Shown: piece after piece, positions 9,075 to 19,300 of the stretch
Layout of the letters: each line of letters starts with the position of its first letter
Position numbering within the stretch: the first letter of the stretch is position 1
DNA from: Streptomyces broussonetiae
Lineage (GTDB): Bacteria; Actinomycetota; Actinomycetes; Streptomycetales; Streptomycetaceae
Length of the DNA: 64,000 nt
Assembly (NCBI RefSeq): GCF_009796285.1
Contig: NZ_CP047020.1
Location: 3,410,001 to 3,474,000 of the forward strand
Direction: 5' to 3'
Position numbers and translations under genes: made by a program
Notes under the pieces: model-generated
The model's input: the letters and a program-made list of their open reading frames with translations, nothing else
What the model was told of the DNA's origin: nothing
The model's database searches: none

Positions 9075-10268
9075 TCACCCCGAGCGCCGGAAGCCGATGG
9101 TCGGGACCGCCCGCCGCAACGGCCACGGCCGGTCCAGCTCCTGCGGCACCAGCCCCTCGAGGAACGCGTACCGCTCGAGCGCCGCCGGCTCCTGACCCGG
9201 CAGGGACTGCACGCGCCGCCACCACGCCCCGATCTCCGACCACCCCGGCGCCGACAGCGACCCCCCGAACTCCTGCACCGACAGGGCGGCCGTGAGCCCG
9301 GCGAACGCCAGCCGGTCCGCCAGCGGCCACCCGGCCAGGGAGCCGGCCACGAACCCCGCGACGAACACGTCCCCGGCGCCCGTCGGATCCAGCGCCTCCA
9401 CCGCGATCGCGGGCACCTCGGCGGCCTCCCCCGTGCGCCGGTCCACCGCGTACGCCCCTTCCGACCCCAGCGTCACGACGGCCACCGGCACGTACTGGGT
9501 CAGGGCGTGCGCGGCCACACGCGGGCACGCGGCGCCCGTGTACCGCTTCGCCTCCTCCGCGTTCGGCAGGAACGCCTCGCAGTGCTCCAGGTCGGCGAGC
9601 CCTGCGATGTCCCACGCCCCGGTGTCGTCCCAGCCGACGTCGGCGAAGATCCGGGTGCCCGCGCGGGCGGCCTGCGCGATCCAGGGCGCGCAGGTGCCGG
9701 GCGTGAGGGAGGCGACGGCGGCACGCGCGCGGGGCGGGCGCGGAAGGGGTTCCACGCCCGAGGGACGCCGTTTGAGGGTGGTGGCGGGCGACGGGCGGGA
9801 CGGCTCCTCCGCGGGCGGCTCGTGCCCGTGCGAGACCATCGTCCGCTCGCCCTCGTACGCCATCGACACCGTCACCGGTGAGTGCCAGCCGGGCACGGTC
9901 CGCGAGGGCGTCAGGTCGATGCCCTCGCCCTGGGCCAGCGTGTCCCAGCAGTACTCGCCGTAGTGGTCGTCGCCGAAGGCCGCCGCGAGGGAGGTCCGCA
10001 GGCCGAGCCGGGCCAGCGCGGTGGCCATGTTGGCGACCCCGCCGGGGCTGGAGCCCATGCCCCGGGCCCAGGACTCGGTGCCGCGCACGGGCGCCGAGTC
10101 CAGGCCGGTGAAGATGATGTCGAGGAAGACCGTGCCCGTCAGGTAGACGTCCCACGGCGGATCGCCGGGTTCGCGCAGCGCGGCGAGCGGATCGACCTGG
10201 GCCTGGCAGCGCGCTGCCTGGGTGAGGTGTTCCGGTTCCTCTCCGGTGAGGGCGTGCGAGGCGGTCAC
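9075..10268 (-). CDS. PfkB-family carbohydrate kinase
   Basis: About 397 residues from the GTG at 10268, which has AGGGAG seven bases upstream; the longer ORF lacks a site. PfkB hallmarks are present: the N-terminal GSSPGGVANMATALARLGL substrate-binding glycine motif and the C-terminal ALDPTGAGDVFVAGFVAG anion-hole/catalytic-base motif (Asp of GAGD). A roughly 30-residue Arg/Pro-rich insertion (EEPSRPSPATTLKRRPSG) interrupts the middle and may be a flexible loop. It lies 66 bp downstream of gudD and probably belongs to the glucarate operon. A sugar-acid or sugar substrate is likely but not specified. Confidence 0.8.
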   Translation of the reverse strand: MTASHALTGEEPEHLTQAARCQAQVDPLAALREPGDPPWDVYLTGTVFLDIIFTGLDSAPVRGTESWARGMGSSPGGVANMATALARLGLRTSLAAAFGDDHYGEYCWDTLAQGEGIDLTPSRTVPGWHSPVTVSMAYEGERTMVSHGHEPPAEEPSRPSPATTLKRRPSGVEPLPRPPRARAAVASLTPGTCAPWIAQAARAGTRIFADVGWDDTGAWDIAGLADLEHCEAFLPNAEEAKRYTGAACPRVAAHALTQYVPVAVVTLGSEGAYAVDRRTGEAAEVPAIAVEALDPTGAGDVFVAGFVAGSLAGWPLADRLAFAGLTAALSVQEFGGSLSAPGWSEIGAWWRRVQSLPGQEPAALERYAFLEGLVPQELDRPWPLRRAVPTIGFRRSG

Positions 10269-10334
10269 GGTGCGCTCCCTGACGTGGTGCGGGTCTGGCC
10301 AGTGTGCACCAGGCAGCGCCCCGTACAAGGGGTC

Positions 10335-11624
10335 TTACCAGCGAGGCAGCACCGGCGTCCGCCATCCCGGCTCGCCCGCCCGCATCGCCGCGGCGTCGTC
10401 CCGCTCGCGCAGCGCGCCGTCGTCCTCGGCCCACCTGCGGTGCAGCCGGGCCAGCGCATCCCGGTCGAGCGCGACGCCGAGTCCGGGGGCGTCGGACACC
10501 GCGACCCGGCCGCCGGTGAAGACCGGCCGTTCGCTCAGGACGTCCTCGGACTGCCAGGGGTAGTGGGAGTCGCACGCGTGGTGGAGGTTCGGGACCGTCG
10601 CCGCGACCTGGGTCATCGCGGCGAGGCTGATGCCGAGGTGGGTGTTGGAGTGCATGGACACCCCGACCCCGAAGGCCGCGCAGATCGCGGCGAGATGCTG
10701 GGTGTTGCGCAGTCCGCCCCAGTAGTGGTGGTCGGAGAGCACCACCTGGACGGCGTCCCTGGTGAACGCCTCCTGGATCTCACCGAAGGTGGTCACGCAC
10801 ATGTTGGTGGCGAGGGGCACCCGGGTGCCGGCGGACACCTCGGCCATGGCGGGCGTGCCCAGCGTCGGGTCCTCCAGGTACTCCAGGACGTCCGCGAGTT
10901 CCTCCGCCACCTTCAGCGAGGTCGCCACCGACCAGGCGCCGTTGGGATCGAGGCGCAGCGGATGCCCGGGGAAGGCCTCGGCGAGGGCGCGTACGGCCGC
11001 GATCTCCTCGTCGGGCGGGAAGACGCCGCCCTTGAGCTTGAAGGAAGTGAAGCCGTAGCGCTCCTTGAGCTGCCGTGCCTGGGCGACCACGCCGGCCGGG
11101 TCGAGGGCGGCGCCCCAGTCGTCGGGCTCGGCCGCGACGCCCGCCGGGTGCGCGGCCCACTTGTAGAACAGGTAGGCGCTGTACTCGACCGCGTCGCGCA
11201 CCTTGCCGCCGAGCAGCGCGTGCACGGGCAGTCCGAGCGCCTTGCCCTGGGCGTCGAGGCAGGCGACCTCGAAGGCGGAGAGCACCGAGAGCCGGACCTT
11301 GTCCGCGCTCTGCCGCCCGCGCAGCCCGCCGGCGTCGACCCCTGCCTCGAGCCGCGCGGCGTCCACGCCGAGGTCGAGCGCGAACATTCCGTTCACGTCC
11401 ATGACCGACCGCCCGGTGAGCTGCTCGGCCAGCCGGCGGGCCGGCTCCAGGTACTGGGTGTCGCCGTACGTCTCGCCGAGTCCGGTGATCCCGTCGGCCG
11501 TGACGATCTCGACGATCAGCCTCGGGGTGTACGGCTGGTGCACGCCCTGGACGTTGAGCAGCGGCGCGTCGGCGACCAGGACCGGGGTCAGCCGTATCTC
11601 GGCGATGGTCAGATCACGGGTCAC
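10335..11624 (-). CDS. gudD: Glucarate dehydratase (enolase superfamily)
   Basis: 429 residues. The start overlaps the kdgD stop by four bases (ATGA), indicating coupling. The N-terminal capping domain is followed by the (beta/alpha)7 barrel. The catalytic K-x-K pair is FTSFKLKGG, metal ligands are in LRLDPNGAW and the LEDPT strand, and the His general base is in SMHSNTHLGISL. Glucarate dehydratase converts D-glucarate to 5-keto-4-deoxyglucarate, the substrate of the adjacent KdgD. The pairing makes the assignment within the mandelate-racemase-like subgroup much safer than sequence alone. Confidence 0.9.
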   Translation of the reverse strand: MTRDLTIAEIRLTPVLVADAPLLNVQGVHQPYTPRLIVEIVTADGITGLGETYGDTQYLEPARRLAEQLTGRSVMDVNGMFALDLGVDAARLEAGVDAGGLRGRQSADKVRLSVLSAFEVACLDAQGKALGLPVHALLGGKVRDAVEYSAYLFYKWAAHPAGVAAEPDDWGAALDPAGVVAQARQLKERYGFTSFKLKGGVFPPDEEIAAVRALAEAFPGHPLRLDPNGAWSVATSLKVAEELADVLEYLEDPTLGTPAMAEVSAGTRVPLATNMCVTTFGEIQEAFTRDAVQVVLSDHHYWGGLRNTQHLAAICAAFGVGVSMHSNTHLGISLAAMTQVAATVPNLHHACDSHYPWQSEDVLSERPVFTGGRVAVSDAPGLGVALDRDALARLHRRWAEDDGALRERDDAAAMRAGEPGWRTPVLPRW

Positions 11625-12571
11625 AGGGAGGCTCCTACGAGGTCGAGTCCGCTGGTGAGGAGGGCCTTGAGGTCGGCGAGGTCGGCGGGCGCGGGGTCGG
11701 TGAGCGGGGCGCGCACGGGCCCGACGCGCTCTCCCCGGAGCCGGGCGGCCGCCTTCACCAGGGACACGGCGTACCCCGGCACACGGTCGCGCAGTTCGAC
11801 GAAGGGAACGTAGAACTCGCGCAGCAGCTTGTCGAGCGTCCCCTGGTCCCCGTCCCGGAGCGCGGTGAAGAAGGCGTCGGCGATCTCGGGGGCGAAGGCA
11901 TGCACGGCGGAGGAGTAGGCGGGGACGCCGACGGTGGCGTACGCGCGGGCCTGGATCTCGGCGGTGGCGGCGCCGTTGAAGAAGAGGAAGCCGTCGGGGG
12001 CGGCGAGGGTGAGGCGCTGGAGCCGGTCGAGGTCGCTGTGTCCGTCCTTGACGCCGATGACGTTCGGGATGCGGGCGATGCGCCGCAAGGTGCCGATGTC
12101 GTAGGCGACTTGGCCGCGCTGGTAGGCCACGATCGGCAGCCGGGTGCGGGCGGCGAGCTGCTCCAGCTGGGCGGCGAGGCCGTCCTGCGGGGCCTCGACC
12201 AGGTAGTGGGGCAGCACGAGCAGGGCGTCCGCGCCGGCCTCCTCGGCGATCCGCGCGAACCGGGCGGCCTGCGCCCAGCCGTACCCGGTCCCGGCCACGA
12301 CGGGCACGCTCCCCATGGCGGCCTCCTCGACGGTGACGGAGACCACCGTCCGGTACTCGTCCTCGTCCAGCGAGAAGAACTCCCCGGTGCCACAGGCCGG
12401 GAAGACGGCGCCGGGGGCGGTGGCGAGCCGGCCGGCGACGTGGGCGCGGAAGCCGTCGGGGTCGAGGGAGCCGTCGTCGCGGAACGCGGTGAGCGGGAAG
12501 GACAGCACGCCCCGCGCCATACCCTCCCGCAGCCGCCGTGCCACGTCCTGCGGACCAGGGTCGCCACCCAC
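11621..12571 (-). CDS. kdgD: 5-dehydro-4-deoxyglucarate dehydratase
   Basis: A DapA-family class I aldolase-fold enzyme that dehydrates and decarboxylates 5-keto-4-deoxyglucarate to 2,5-dioxopentanoate. FPACGTGEFFSLDEDEY is the subfamily-diagnostic loop. The Schiff-base Lys is in NVIGVKDGHSDL, and the Tyr in LPIVAYQRG is conserved. An ATG at 12580 directly abuts the AGAGGAG site. The GTG at 12571 has that site at nine bases, so I prefer 12571 (316 residues). It is the first gene of the kdgD-gudD-kinase operon. Confidence 0.9.
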   Translation of the reverse strand: MGGDPGPQDVARRLREGMARGVLSFPLTAFRDDGSLDPDGFRAHVAGRLATAPGAVFPACGTGEFFSLDEDEYRTVVSVTVEEAAMGSVPVVAGTGYGWAQAARFARIAEEAGADALLVLPHYLVEAPQDGLAAQLEQLAARTRLPIVAYQRGQVAYDIGTLRRIARIPNVIGVKDGHSDLDRLQRLTLAAPDGFLFFNGAATAEIQARAYATVGVPAYSSAVHAFAPEIADAFFTALRDGDQGTLDKLLREFYVPFVELRDRVPGYAVSLVKAAARLRGERVGPVRAPLTDPAPADLADLKALLTSGLDLVGASL

Positions 12572-12589
12572 GTCGATCATCTCCTCTTG

Positions 12590-12660
12590 TGAATCACGTC
12601 TATATATGAGAACACCTATCAGAAATTTCCGTTACCCGAACCCGCACCAGGTAAACCAAA
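12590..12660 (-). promoter_or_regulatory. A+T-rich promoter region of glucarate operon
   Basis: A conspicuously A+T-rich island (TCTATATATGAGAACACC and AGAAATTTCC on the plus strand) directly upstream of kdgD, in otherwise GC-rich DNA. On the minus strand, TATAGA about 20 bases from the start could be a -10 hexamer. The segment GTCTATATATGAGAAC is a partial dyad and may bind a local regulator, but no regulator gene is adjacent. Confidence 0.3.
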
Positions 12661-12809
12661 GAGTGATCCGGATCACCAGGCCCCGCCTTTTTCCGGCACC
12701 AGCCGCTTGATACAACTTGCTCGCGCGTTCCTGTCCGTCGACGGTCGTCGCTCCCCCCCTCTTCCGCGGCTCTTCCGAGCCGCCTCCGACGCCTGCCCCG
12801 GGAACGCCC

Positions 12810-14042
12810 GTGTCCGCCCCCCGCCCCCTGCCCTGGCCCCTCGTCGCCCTGTTCACGGCCGGGTATCTCGCGCCCTATCTGCTGCCGACCACCGTCGGCC
12901 GCCTCGACTCCGCACTGCCGCTCACCGCCACCCAGGCCGGGGCCATCGGCAGCGCCCTGCTGCTGAGTTCGGCGACGGCGGGCTTCCTGCTGGCCTCCCG
13001 GGTCGAGCGGTTCGGCGCCCGCACCCTCGCCCGCACGGGCCTCGCGCTCGCCTTCCTCGGCTACGGCGGTGCCGCCCTCACCGGGGTCGTACCGGCCGTC
13101 GTCGCGGGCACGGTCGTCGGCGGCTTCGGCTCGGGCACGATCACGGCGGTCGCCGCGAGCGGTATCGCCGCCCACCGCGACCCGCACCGGGTCACCACGC
13201 TCGGCCTGCTGGGCGTCTCGGCCCTCGCCGGCGCCCTGTACCTGACGATCCCCCACCTCGGCTCCGGCCACGGACTGCCGCCGGCCGCCCTCGCGCTCAC
13301 CGCGCTCGCCGTCTGGCCGCTCACCGGCCGGCTGCCCGGTCCCACGGCACCCGCCCGCAGGCCTGCCACCGGACACGGCCGCCTGCCCCACCTGCGCGCC
13401 GGGCTGCTGCTGGCCGCCGCCCTGCCCTGCTGGTCCCTGGCCCAGAACGCGCTCTGGGGCGTCAGCGGGCGGATCGGCCTCGCCCGCGCCCACCTCACCG
13501 AGGTCACCGTCGGCGCGGTCTTCGCGGTCGCGCTCGGCGCCGGGCTGCTCGGGGTGCTGGGCGCCGGCGCACTCGGTCCCCGGCTCGGCCGGGCGCTGCC
13601 CATCGGCGGCGGTACGGCACTGATCGCGGGCTGCATCGCGCTCAGCGCGTCGGCCCGGGACCTGCCCTCCTTCGCGGCCGGCGAGATCTCCTGGAACCTG
13701 CTCTACCCGATCGTGCTGTCGTACGTCCTCGGTCTCGCCGCCTCCCTCGACCCGCGCGGCCGCTGGGCGGTCCTGGTCGGCTCCGCGTCCTCGCTGGGCA
13801 CGGCGGCGGGCCCGCTGGCCGGGAGCGTGCTCGCGGCCGGGGTGGGCTTCCCGGTCATGGGCGAACTGCTCGCTGCCGGGCTGCTGCTGGTCGCCGTACC
13901 GATGACGGCGGTCGCGCTGCGCACGGCAAAGCGCCCCCTGCCGGTCGTGGAACTCCCGGTGGAGGCGCCTGCCGTACCCGCACAGCGGGCTTACGACACC
14001 GCGTCGCCGGCGAACTCGTACGCGTCGACCTCGGCCAGGTAG
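12810..14042 (+). CDS. MFS transporter
   Basis: About 410 residues from GTG 12810 (SAPRPLPWPLVALF); the first in-frame ATG (12717) adds 31 Pro/Ser-rich residues with no ribosome site. About twelve hydrophobic segments are visible, with a short RVERFGARTLARTG loop in the position of the MFS loop 2-3 motif. Membrane export or uptake role; substrate unknown. It is divergent from the glucarate operon, so uptake of a sugar acid is possible but unsupported. Its last 52 bp overlap the 3' end of the convergent deaminase gene. Confidence 0.75.
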   Translation: MSAPRPLPWPLVALFTAGYLAPYLLPTTVGRLDSALPLTATQAGAIGSALLLSSATAGFLLASRVERFGARTLARTGLALAFLGYGGAALTGVVPAVVAGTVVGGFGSGTITAVAASGIAAHRDPHRVTTLGLLGVSALAGALYLTIPHLGSGHGLPPAALALTALAVWPLTGRLPGPTAPARRPATGHGRLPHLRAGLLLAAALPCWSLAQNALWGVSGRIGLARAHLTEVTVGAVFAVALGAGLLGVLGAGALGPRLGRALPIGGGTALIAGCIALSASARDLPSFAAGEISWNLLYPIVLSYVLGLAASLDPRGRWAVLVGSASSLGTAAGPLAGSVLAAGVGFPVMGELLAAGLLLVAVPMTAVALRTAKRPLPVVELPVEAPAVPAQRAYDTASPANSYASTSAR

Positions 14043-14998
14043 CGGGCCCGGCGCTCCTCGTCGTCCTCCAGGAAGGAGGCGCGGAAGGAGTTGCGGGCCA
14101 GCTCGCGCAGCCGGTCCTCGGTCAGGCCCAGCGTCTGCTGCACGGCCGCGAAGTTGTCGCCCGCGTACCCGCCGAAGTAGGCCGGGTCGTCGGAGTTGAC
14201 CGTGCACATCAGGCCCGCGTCGAGCATGGCCGGCAGCGGGTGGTCGGCGAGCGTGTCGACGGCGCGCAGGCGGACGTTGGACAGCGGGCACAGGGTGAGC
14301 GGGATCCGCTCCCGGACCAGCCGCTCGACCAGCGCCGGGTCCTCCATGCAGCGCAGCCCGTGGTCCACGCGCTCCACGCCGAGCACGTCCAGGGCCTCGG
14401 TGATGTACTGCGGCGGTCCCTCCTCACCGGCGTGCGCGACCCGGCGCAGCCCGAGCCGGGCCGCCACCTCGTACACCTCCCGGAACTTCGCCGGCGGATG
14501 CCCGACCTCGGCGGAGTCCAGGCCGACCCCGGTGATCCGGTCCAGATACGGCTGCGCGGCCGTCAGCGTCTCCAGCGCCGAGTCGGCGGACTCGTCGCGC
14601 AGGAAGCACATGATCAGCTTGGTGGAGACACCGTGGTTGCGCTCGCTGTCGCCCAGCGCCCGCCACAGCCCCTCGACGACCGTGCCGAGGCTCAGCCCCC
14701 GGGAGATGTGGGCCTGCGGGTCGAAGAAGATCTCCGCGTGCCGCACGCCCTGCGCCGCGGCGCGGGCCAGGTAGGCGTTCGCCAGGTCGGTGAAGTCCTG
14801 CTCGGTGCGCAGGACGGCCATCAGCTCGTAGTACAGGTTCAGGAAGGACTGGAGATCCTTGAACGCGTAGGCCTCGCGCAGCGCGTCCGTGTCCGCGTAC
14901 GGCAGGGTCACACCGTTGCGGGCGGCCAGCTCGAACGCCAGCTCCGGCTCCAGGGTGCCTTCGATGTGCAGGTGCAGTTCTGCTTTCGGGAGGGGCAT
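13991..14998 (-). CDS. Adenine/adenosine deaminase (ADE-type)
   Basis: 335 residues from ATG 14998 (MPLPKAELHLHIEGT). Metal ligands are HLH near residue 10, the HAGEEGPP His-Glu catalytic segment and CTVNSDDPAYFGG. Classical adenosine deaminases usually have different residues after HAGE. The combination of FFDPQAHISRG, HAGEEGPPQYITEALDVL and DPAYFGGY is characteristic of the adenine deaminase subgroup (EC 3.5.4.2). It may therefore deaminate adenine to hypoxanthine, although such genes are often annotated as adenosine deaminase. It acts in cytosolic purine salvage. RNase Z is upstream (20 bp). Confidence 0.85.
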   Translation of the reverse strand: MPLPKAELHLHIEGTLEPELAFELAARNGVTLPYADTDALREAYAFKDLQSFLNLYYELMAVLRTEQDFTDLANAYLARAAAQGVRHAEIFFDPQAHISRGLSLGTVVEGLWRALGDSERNHGVSTKLIMCFLRDESADSALETLTAAQPYLDRITGVGLDSAEVGHPPAKFREVYEVAARLGLRRVAHAGEEGPPQYITEALDVLGVERVDHGLRCMEDPALVERLVRERIPLTLCPLSNVRLRAVDTLADHPLPAMLDAGLMCTVNSDDPAYFGGYAGDNFAAVQQTLGLTEDRLRELARNSFRASFLEDDEERRARYLAEVDAYEFAGDAVS

Positions 14999-15018
14999 CA
15001 AAGCATCGTACGGGCGCT

Positions 15019-15924
15019 CTACCGCCGTTTCGGAACCGGCACTCGCAGCAAGTCGTACGCCACGGTCAGCTCGCCCTCGAACCCGGCCGCCCGCGCCTGC
15101 CGCTCGAACTCCTCCGGCTCGCCGTAGCGCTGGCTGAAGTGGGTGAGCACGAGGTGCCGCACGCCCGCGTCGCGGGCGACCGCGGCGGCCTGTCCGGCGG
15201 TCAAGTGCCCGTGTTCCACCGCCAGTTCGATGTCCTCGTCCAGGAAGGTGGACTCGATCACCAGCAGGTCGCAGCCCTGCGCGAGCGCGTGCACGCCGTC
15301 GCAGAGCCGGGTGTCCATGACGAACGCGAACCGCTGCCCGCGCCGCACCTCGCTGACGTCCTCCAGCCGCACGTCCCCGAGCCGCCCCTCGCGCTGGAGC
15401 AGGCCGACGTCCGGCCCCTTGATCCCGTGCGCGGCGAGCCGGTCGGGCAGCATCCGGCGCCCGTCGGGCTCGATCAGCCGGTAGCCGTAGGACTCCACCG
15501 GGTGGGACAGCCTGCGGGCCTCGAGGGTGTACGACGGGGTCACCGCGAGGATGCCGGCGGCGGCGACCGGCGCCTCGGTGATGCCGACGGTCTCGCGGTA
15601 GGCCGTCGCGTACCGCAGGCGGTCGAAGAAACGCTGCCCGGAGCGCGGGTAGTGTGCGGTGACCTCGTGCGGCACCTGGTCGAGGTTGATCCGCTGGATC
15701 ACGCCGGCGAGGCCGAGACTGTGGTCGCCGTGGAAGTGCGTGACGCAGATCCGGTTCAGGTCGTGGGCGGCGACACCGGCGCGCACCATCTGGCGCTGTG
15801 TGCCCTCGCCGGGGTCGAACAGGATGCCCTCGCCGTCCCACCGCAGCAGATAGCCGTTGTGGTTGCGGTGCCGGGTCGGCACCTGGCTGGCGGTACCGAG
15901 GACCACCAATTCACGTACGGACAC
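15019..15924 (-). CDS. rnz: Ribonuclease Z
   Basis: 301 residues, full length. The metallo-beta-lactamase fold motif [13 protein letters not shown] is at about residue 62. Downstream His/Asp ligands are in [10 protein letters not shown] and [10 protein letters not shown], and the start [18 protein letters not shown] matches tRNase Z. It is the tRNA 3'-processing endonuclease that removes trailers to allow CCA addition. It is six bases from the HIT-family gene upstream. Confidence 0.93.
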   Translation of the reverse strand: MSVRELVVLGTASQVPTRHRNHNGYLLRWDGEGILFDPGEGTQRQMVRAGVAAHDLNRICVTHFHGDHSLGLAGVIQRINLDQVPHEVTAHYPRSGQRFFDRLRYATAYRETVGITEAPVAAAGILAVTPSYTLEARRLSHPVESYGYRLIEPDGRRMLPDRLAAHGIKGPDVGLLQREGRLGDVRLEDVSEVRRGQRFAFVMDTRLCDGVHALAQGCDLLVIESTFLDEDIELAVEHGHLTAGQAAAVARDAGVRHLVLTHFSQRYGEPEEFERQARAAGFEGELTVAYDLLRVPVPKRR

Positions 15925-15930
15925 GGCGTT

Positions 15931-16284
15931 CTACCCGGGGGGCCATTCCAGGCCACGACCGCCGAGGACGTGGGCGTGGGCGTGCCAGACGGTCTGGCCG
16001 GCGCCGGAGCCGGTGTTGAAGACGATCCGGTAGCTGTCGAGTTCGTCCTCGTCGGCAACGGCCCGGGTCTCGCGCAGGACGTCGGCGGCGAGTTCCGGGG
16101 CGCCTGCGGCGAGGGCCGCGGCGTTTTCGTAGTGGGCCTTGGGGATCACCAGGATGTGCGTCGGCGCCTTGGGGTTTATGTCCCGGAAGGCGACGGTCGT
16201 CTCTGTCTCGCGGACGATCGTCGCCGGGATGTGCCCTGCGACGATCTTGCAGAACAGGCAGTCGTCCTGCGGTTCGCCGGCCAT
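15931..16284 (-). CDS. HIT-family nucleotide hydrolase
   Basis: 117 residues. An N-terminal CLFCKIVAG zinc-site-like pair is followed by INPKAPTHILVIPKAHY. The C-terminal histidine triad is QTVWHAHAHVLGGRG (the H-x-H-x-H catalytic motif). Members hydrolyse nucleoside phosphoramidates or dinucleoside polyphosphates (HINT branch). Cytosolic; a housekeeping gene probably co-transcribed with rnz. Confidence 0.93.
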   Translation of the reverse strand: MAGEPQDDCLFCKIVAGHIPATIVRETETTVAFRDINPKAPTHILVIPKAHYENAAALAAGAPELAADVLRETRAVADEDELDSYRIVFNTGSGAGQTVWHAHAHVLGGRGLEWPPG

Positions 16285-16333
16285 GCGTGTGCCTCCTCAC
16301 GCTGGTGATCAATACCGGTGCATCGTAGTCGTT

Positions 16334-19300
16334 TCAGGTGGGCAGCCCCGGCGGGGTTTTCGCGGGCCGCTCCCGCAGTGCCTCCAGCGCGAGCCCGATC
16401 GCCGCGTCCAGCTGGGCGTCCGTGCCCGCCGCCCAGTCCTGCGGACGCTGTACGACCTCCACGTCCGGGTCCACGCCGTGGTTCTCCACGTCCCAGCCCT
16501 GCCCCTCCAGCCACATCGCGTACTTGGGCTGGGTGACCAGGGTGCCGTCGACCAGGTGGTAGCGGCTGTCGATACCGATGACGCCGCCCCAGGTGCGGGT
16601 GCCGACGACCGGGCCGATGCCGAGGGCCTTGATCGCCGCGTTGACGATGTCGCCGTCGGAGCCGGAGAACTCGTCGGCGACGGCGACGACCGGGCCGCGC
16701 GGGGCGTCGAGGGGGTAGCTGGTGGGGCGCATGCCGCGCGGGACGTCCCAGCCGACGATGCGACGGGCCAGCTTCTCGACCACGAGCTGGGAGGTGTGGC
16801 CGCCGCGGTTCTCGCGGACGTCGACCACCAGGCCCTCGCGGGCCACCTCGACGCGCAGGTCACGGTGGATCTGGGCCCAGCCGGGCGCCTGCATGTCGGG
16901 GACGTGGAGGTAACCGAGCCGGCCGGCCGAGGCCGTGTGGACGTGGGCGCGGCGGTCTGCGACCCAGGCGTGGTAGCGCAGGGGCTCCTCGTCGGCGACG
17001 GGGACGACGACCGTGTGGCGCGGTTCGCCGCCGCCCGCCGGGAGGACGGTCAGTTCGACCGGGTGACCCGCCGTGCCGACGAGCAACGGACCCGGGCCCG
17101 TCACCGGGTCGACCGGGTGGCCGGCGACCGCGATGATCGCGTCACCGGGGCGGACCGCGACGCCGGGAGCGGCGAGCGGGGAACGGGCGTCCGGGTCGGA
17201 GGTCTCCGCGGGCAGGATGCGGTCGATGCGCCAACTGCCGTCCGGATGGCGGGAGATGTCGGCGCCGAGCAGGCCGTGCCGGGCACCGCCGCCCCGGCCG
17301 CCGCGGGGGCTGACATAGGCGTGCGAGGTGCCCAGTTCGCCCTGCACCTCCCACAGGAGGTCGATCAGGTCGCTGTGGGTGGCCAGGCGGGCGAGCAGCG
17401 GGCGGTAGCGGTCGAGTACGGCCGTCCAGTCGGTGCCGCCCAGGTCGGGGCGCCAGAAGTGGTCGCGCACGAGGCGGCCGGTCTCGTCGTACATCTGCCG
17501 CCATTCGGCGGCCGGGTCGAGGGTCTGGCGGACCCGGGCGAGGTCGACGGTGACGCTGGTGTCGCCGTCGTCGTCGGTGCCGGTACGGCGGTCGCTGGGG
17601 ACGACCCGCAGCCGGCCGTCGCTCCACAGCAGGACGCGTTTGCCGTCGCCGCTGACCTCGAAGTGGTCGGCGTCGGAGGCGAGGTGCTCCAGGCGCCGCT
17701 GGACGAGGTCGTAGCGCTCCAGCTCGGCGTGCGGTTCGGGGTCCTCGGGGTGGGCGCGGGCGGCGCCGAGGACGCCGTGCACGGGGTGGCGCAGCCAGAG
17801 CACGCCGTCCTTGGCGGCGCCCAGGGTGGAGTAGCGGCCGGCCTCCACGGGGAACGGGACGATGCGGTCGGCGAGGCCCTCGAGGTCGATACGGGTGGCC
17901 GGGGTGCCCTCGCTGTCCGGGGTCTCGTCCTTCTCGGGGGTCTCGAAGGGGCGGCCGTGCCGCTGCGGGCCGAAGGGCGAGGGCGTGGTGGCGGCCAGGG
18001 TGATCAGATGCGGGCGTGCGCCGACCACGAAGGCGAGGTCGAAGACGTGCTCGTCGTAGACCGGGTCGAAGGCGCGGTTGGACAGGAACGCGAGGTGTTT
18101 GCCGTCGAGGGTGAAGGCGGGGGCGTAGTCCTGGAAGCGCAGCGGGGTCGCCTCCGTGACCGACAGGTCGGTGGTGTGGGCGAGCCGCAGCTGGGAGAGC
18201 GGGCGAGGGCCCGGGTGGGCCCAGGCGAGCCAGGCGGAGTCGGGCGAGAAGGCGAGGCCGCAGACCTCGCCGTCCTCGCTGCGGTCGACCTCGCGGACCT
18301 CGCCGGTCTCCCGCTCCACGAGCAGCAGCCTGCCGTCGTGGGCGGCGACGGCGGCCCGGCTGCCGTCGGGGGCCATGGCCAGCTCCAGGACCCGGCCGAG
18401 CTGTCCGGCGGCGAGGCGGCGCGGGGTGGCGCCGGGCACGTTCCCGGTCGCGGGGGCGAACTCCAGGGCGTCGTCGCCCTCGGCGTCCGTCACCCACACC
18501 ACCCACTCCTCGCCGTCGGCGCGGAAGGTGCGGGGCATCCGGGCGCGCACGCCCGGGGTGGCGGCGAGGGCCCGGGCGGGTCCGGAGCGATGGGTGACCC
18601 AGTGGACCCCGCCGCGTACGCACACGGCGCTGCCGCGCGCGGTGTGGTCGGGTGAGGCCGCGCCGTACCAGTGGCCGGCGTCCACCGGGCGGGGCCGCAG
18701 ATCGATCCGGGGCCCGCCGAGGCGCACGTCCAGCCGGCGCGGCTCGGCGCCCTCCAGGTCGTCCAGCACCCACAGCTCTCCGGCCGAGCAGTAGACGACC
18801 CGGGTGCCGTCGCCGGAGGCGTGCCGGGCGTAGAAGCGGCCGAGGGGCGTGTGGCGGCGCAGGTCGGAACCGTCGGCGAGGGAGGAGTACAGGGCGCCGG
18901 TGCCCTCGTGGTCGCAGAGGAAGGCGATGCGGTCTCCGGCCCAGACCGGGCACTCGATGTTGCCGTCGATCTCCTCGTGGAGCCGTACGAACTCCCCTGC
19001 CCCCTCGTCGCCTTCGGCGGCGCGGTCGATCCACAACCGGCCCGCCGTACCGCCCCGGTAGCGCTTCCAGTACGCCGCCTCGCGGCCCATCGTCACCGAC
19101 AGCAGCACGGTGGCCGGTCCGAACGCCACATCGCCGACCGGGCCGTACGGCAGGGTCCGGGCGGGGCCGCCGTCCAGCGGGACGGCGTGCGCCCAGCTGT
19201 GGCGGAAGCTGGGACGGCCCTGCGCGCCGAGCGCGAGCACCCGCCCGTCGGAGGTCCAGCCGCGCACCTCGGTACGGCCGTTGCCCCAGTACGTCAGCCG

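Noticed and set aside
16139..18655. 838-codon open frame on the plus strand opposite the tricorn homologue
   Set aside because: Antisense shadow of a strongly supported S41/tricorn gene; repetitive Gly/Val/Ala composition, no domain, no ribosome site.
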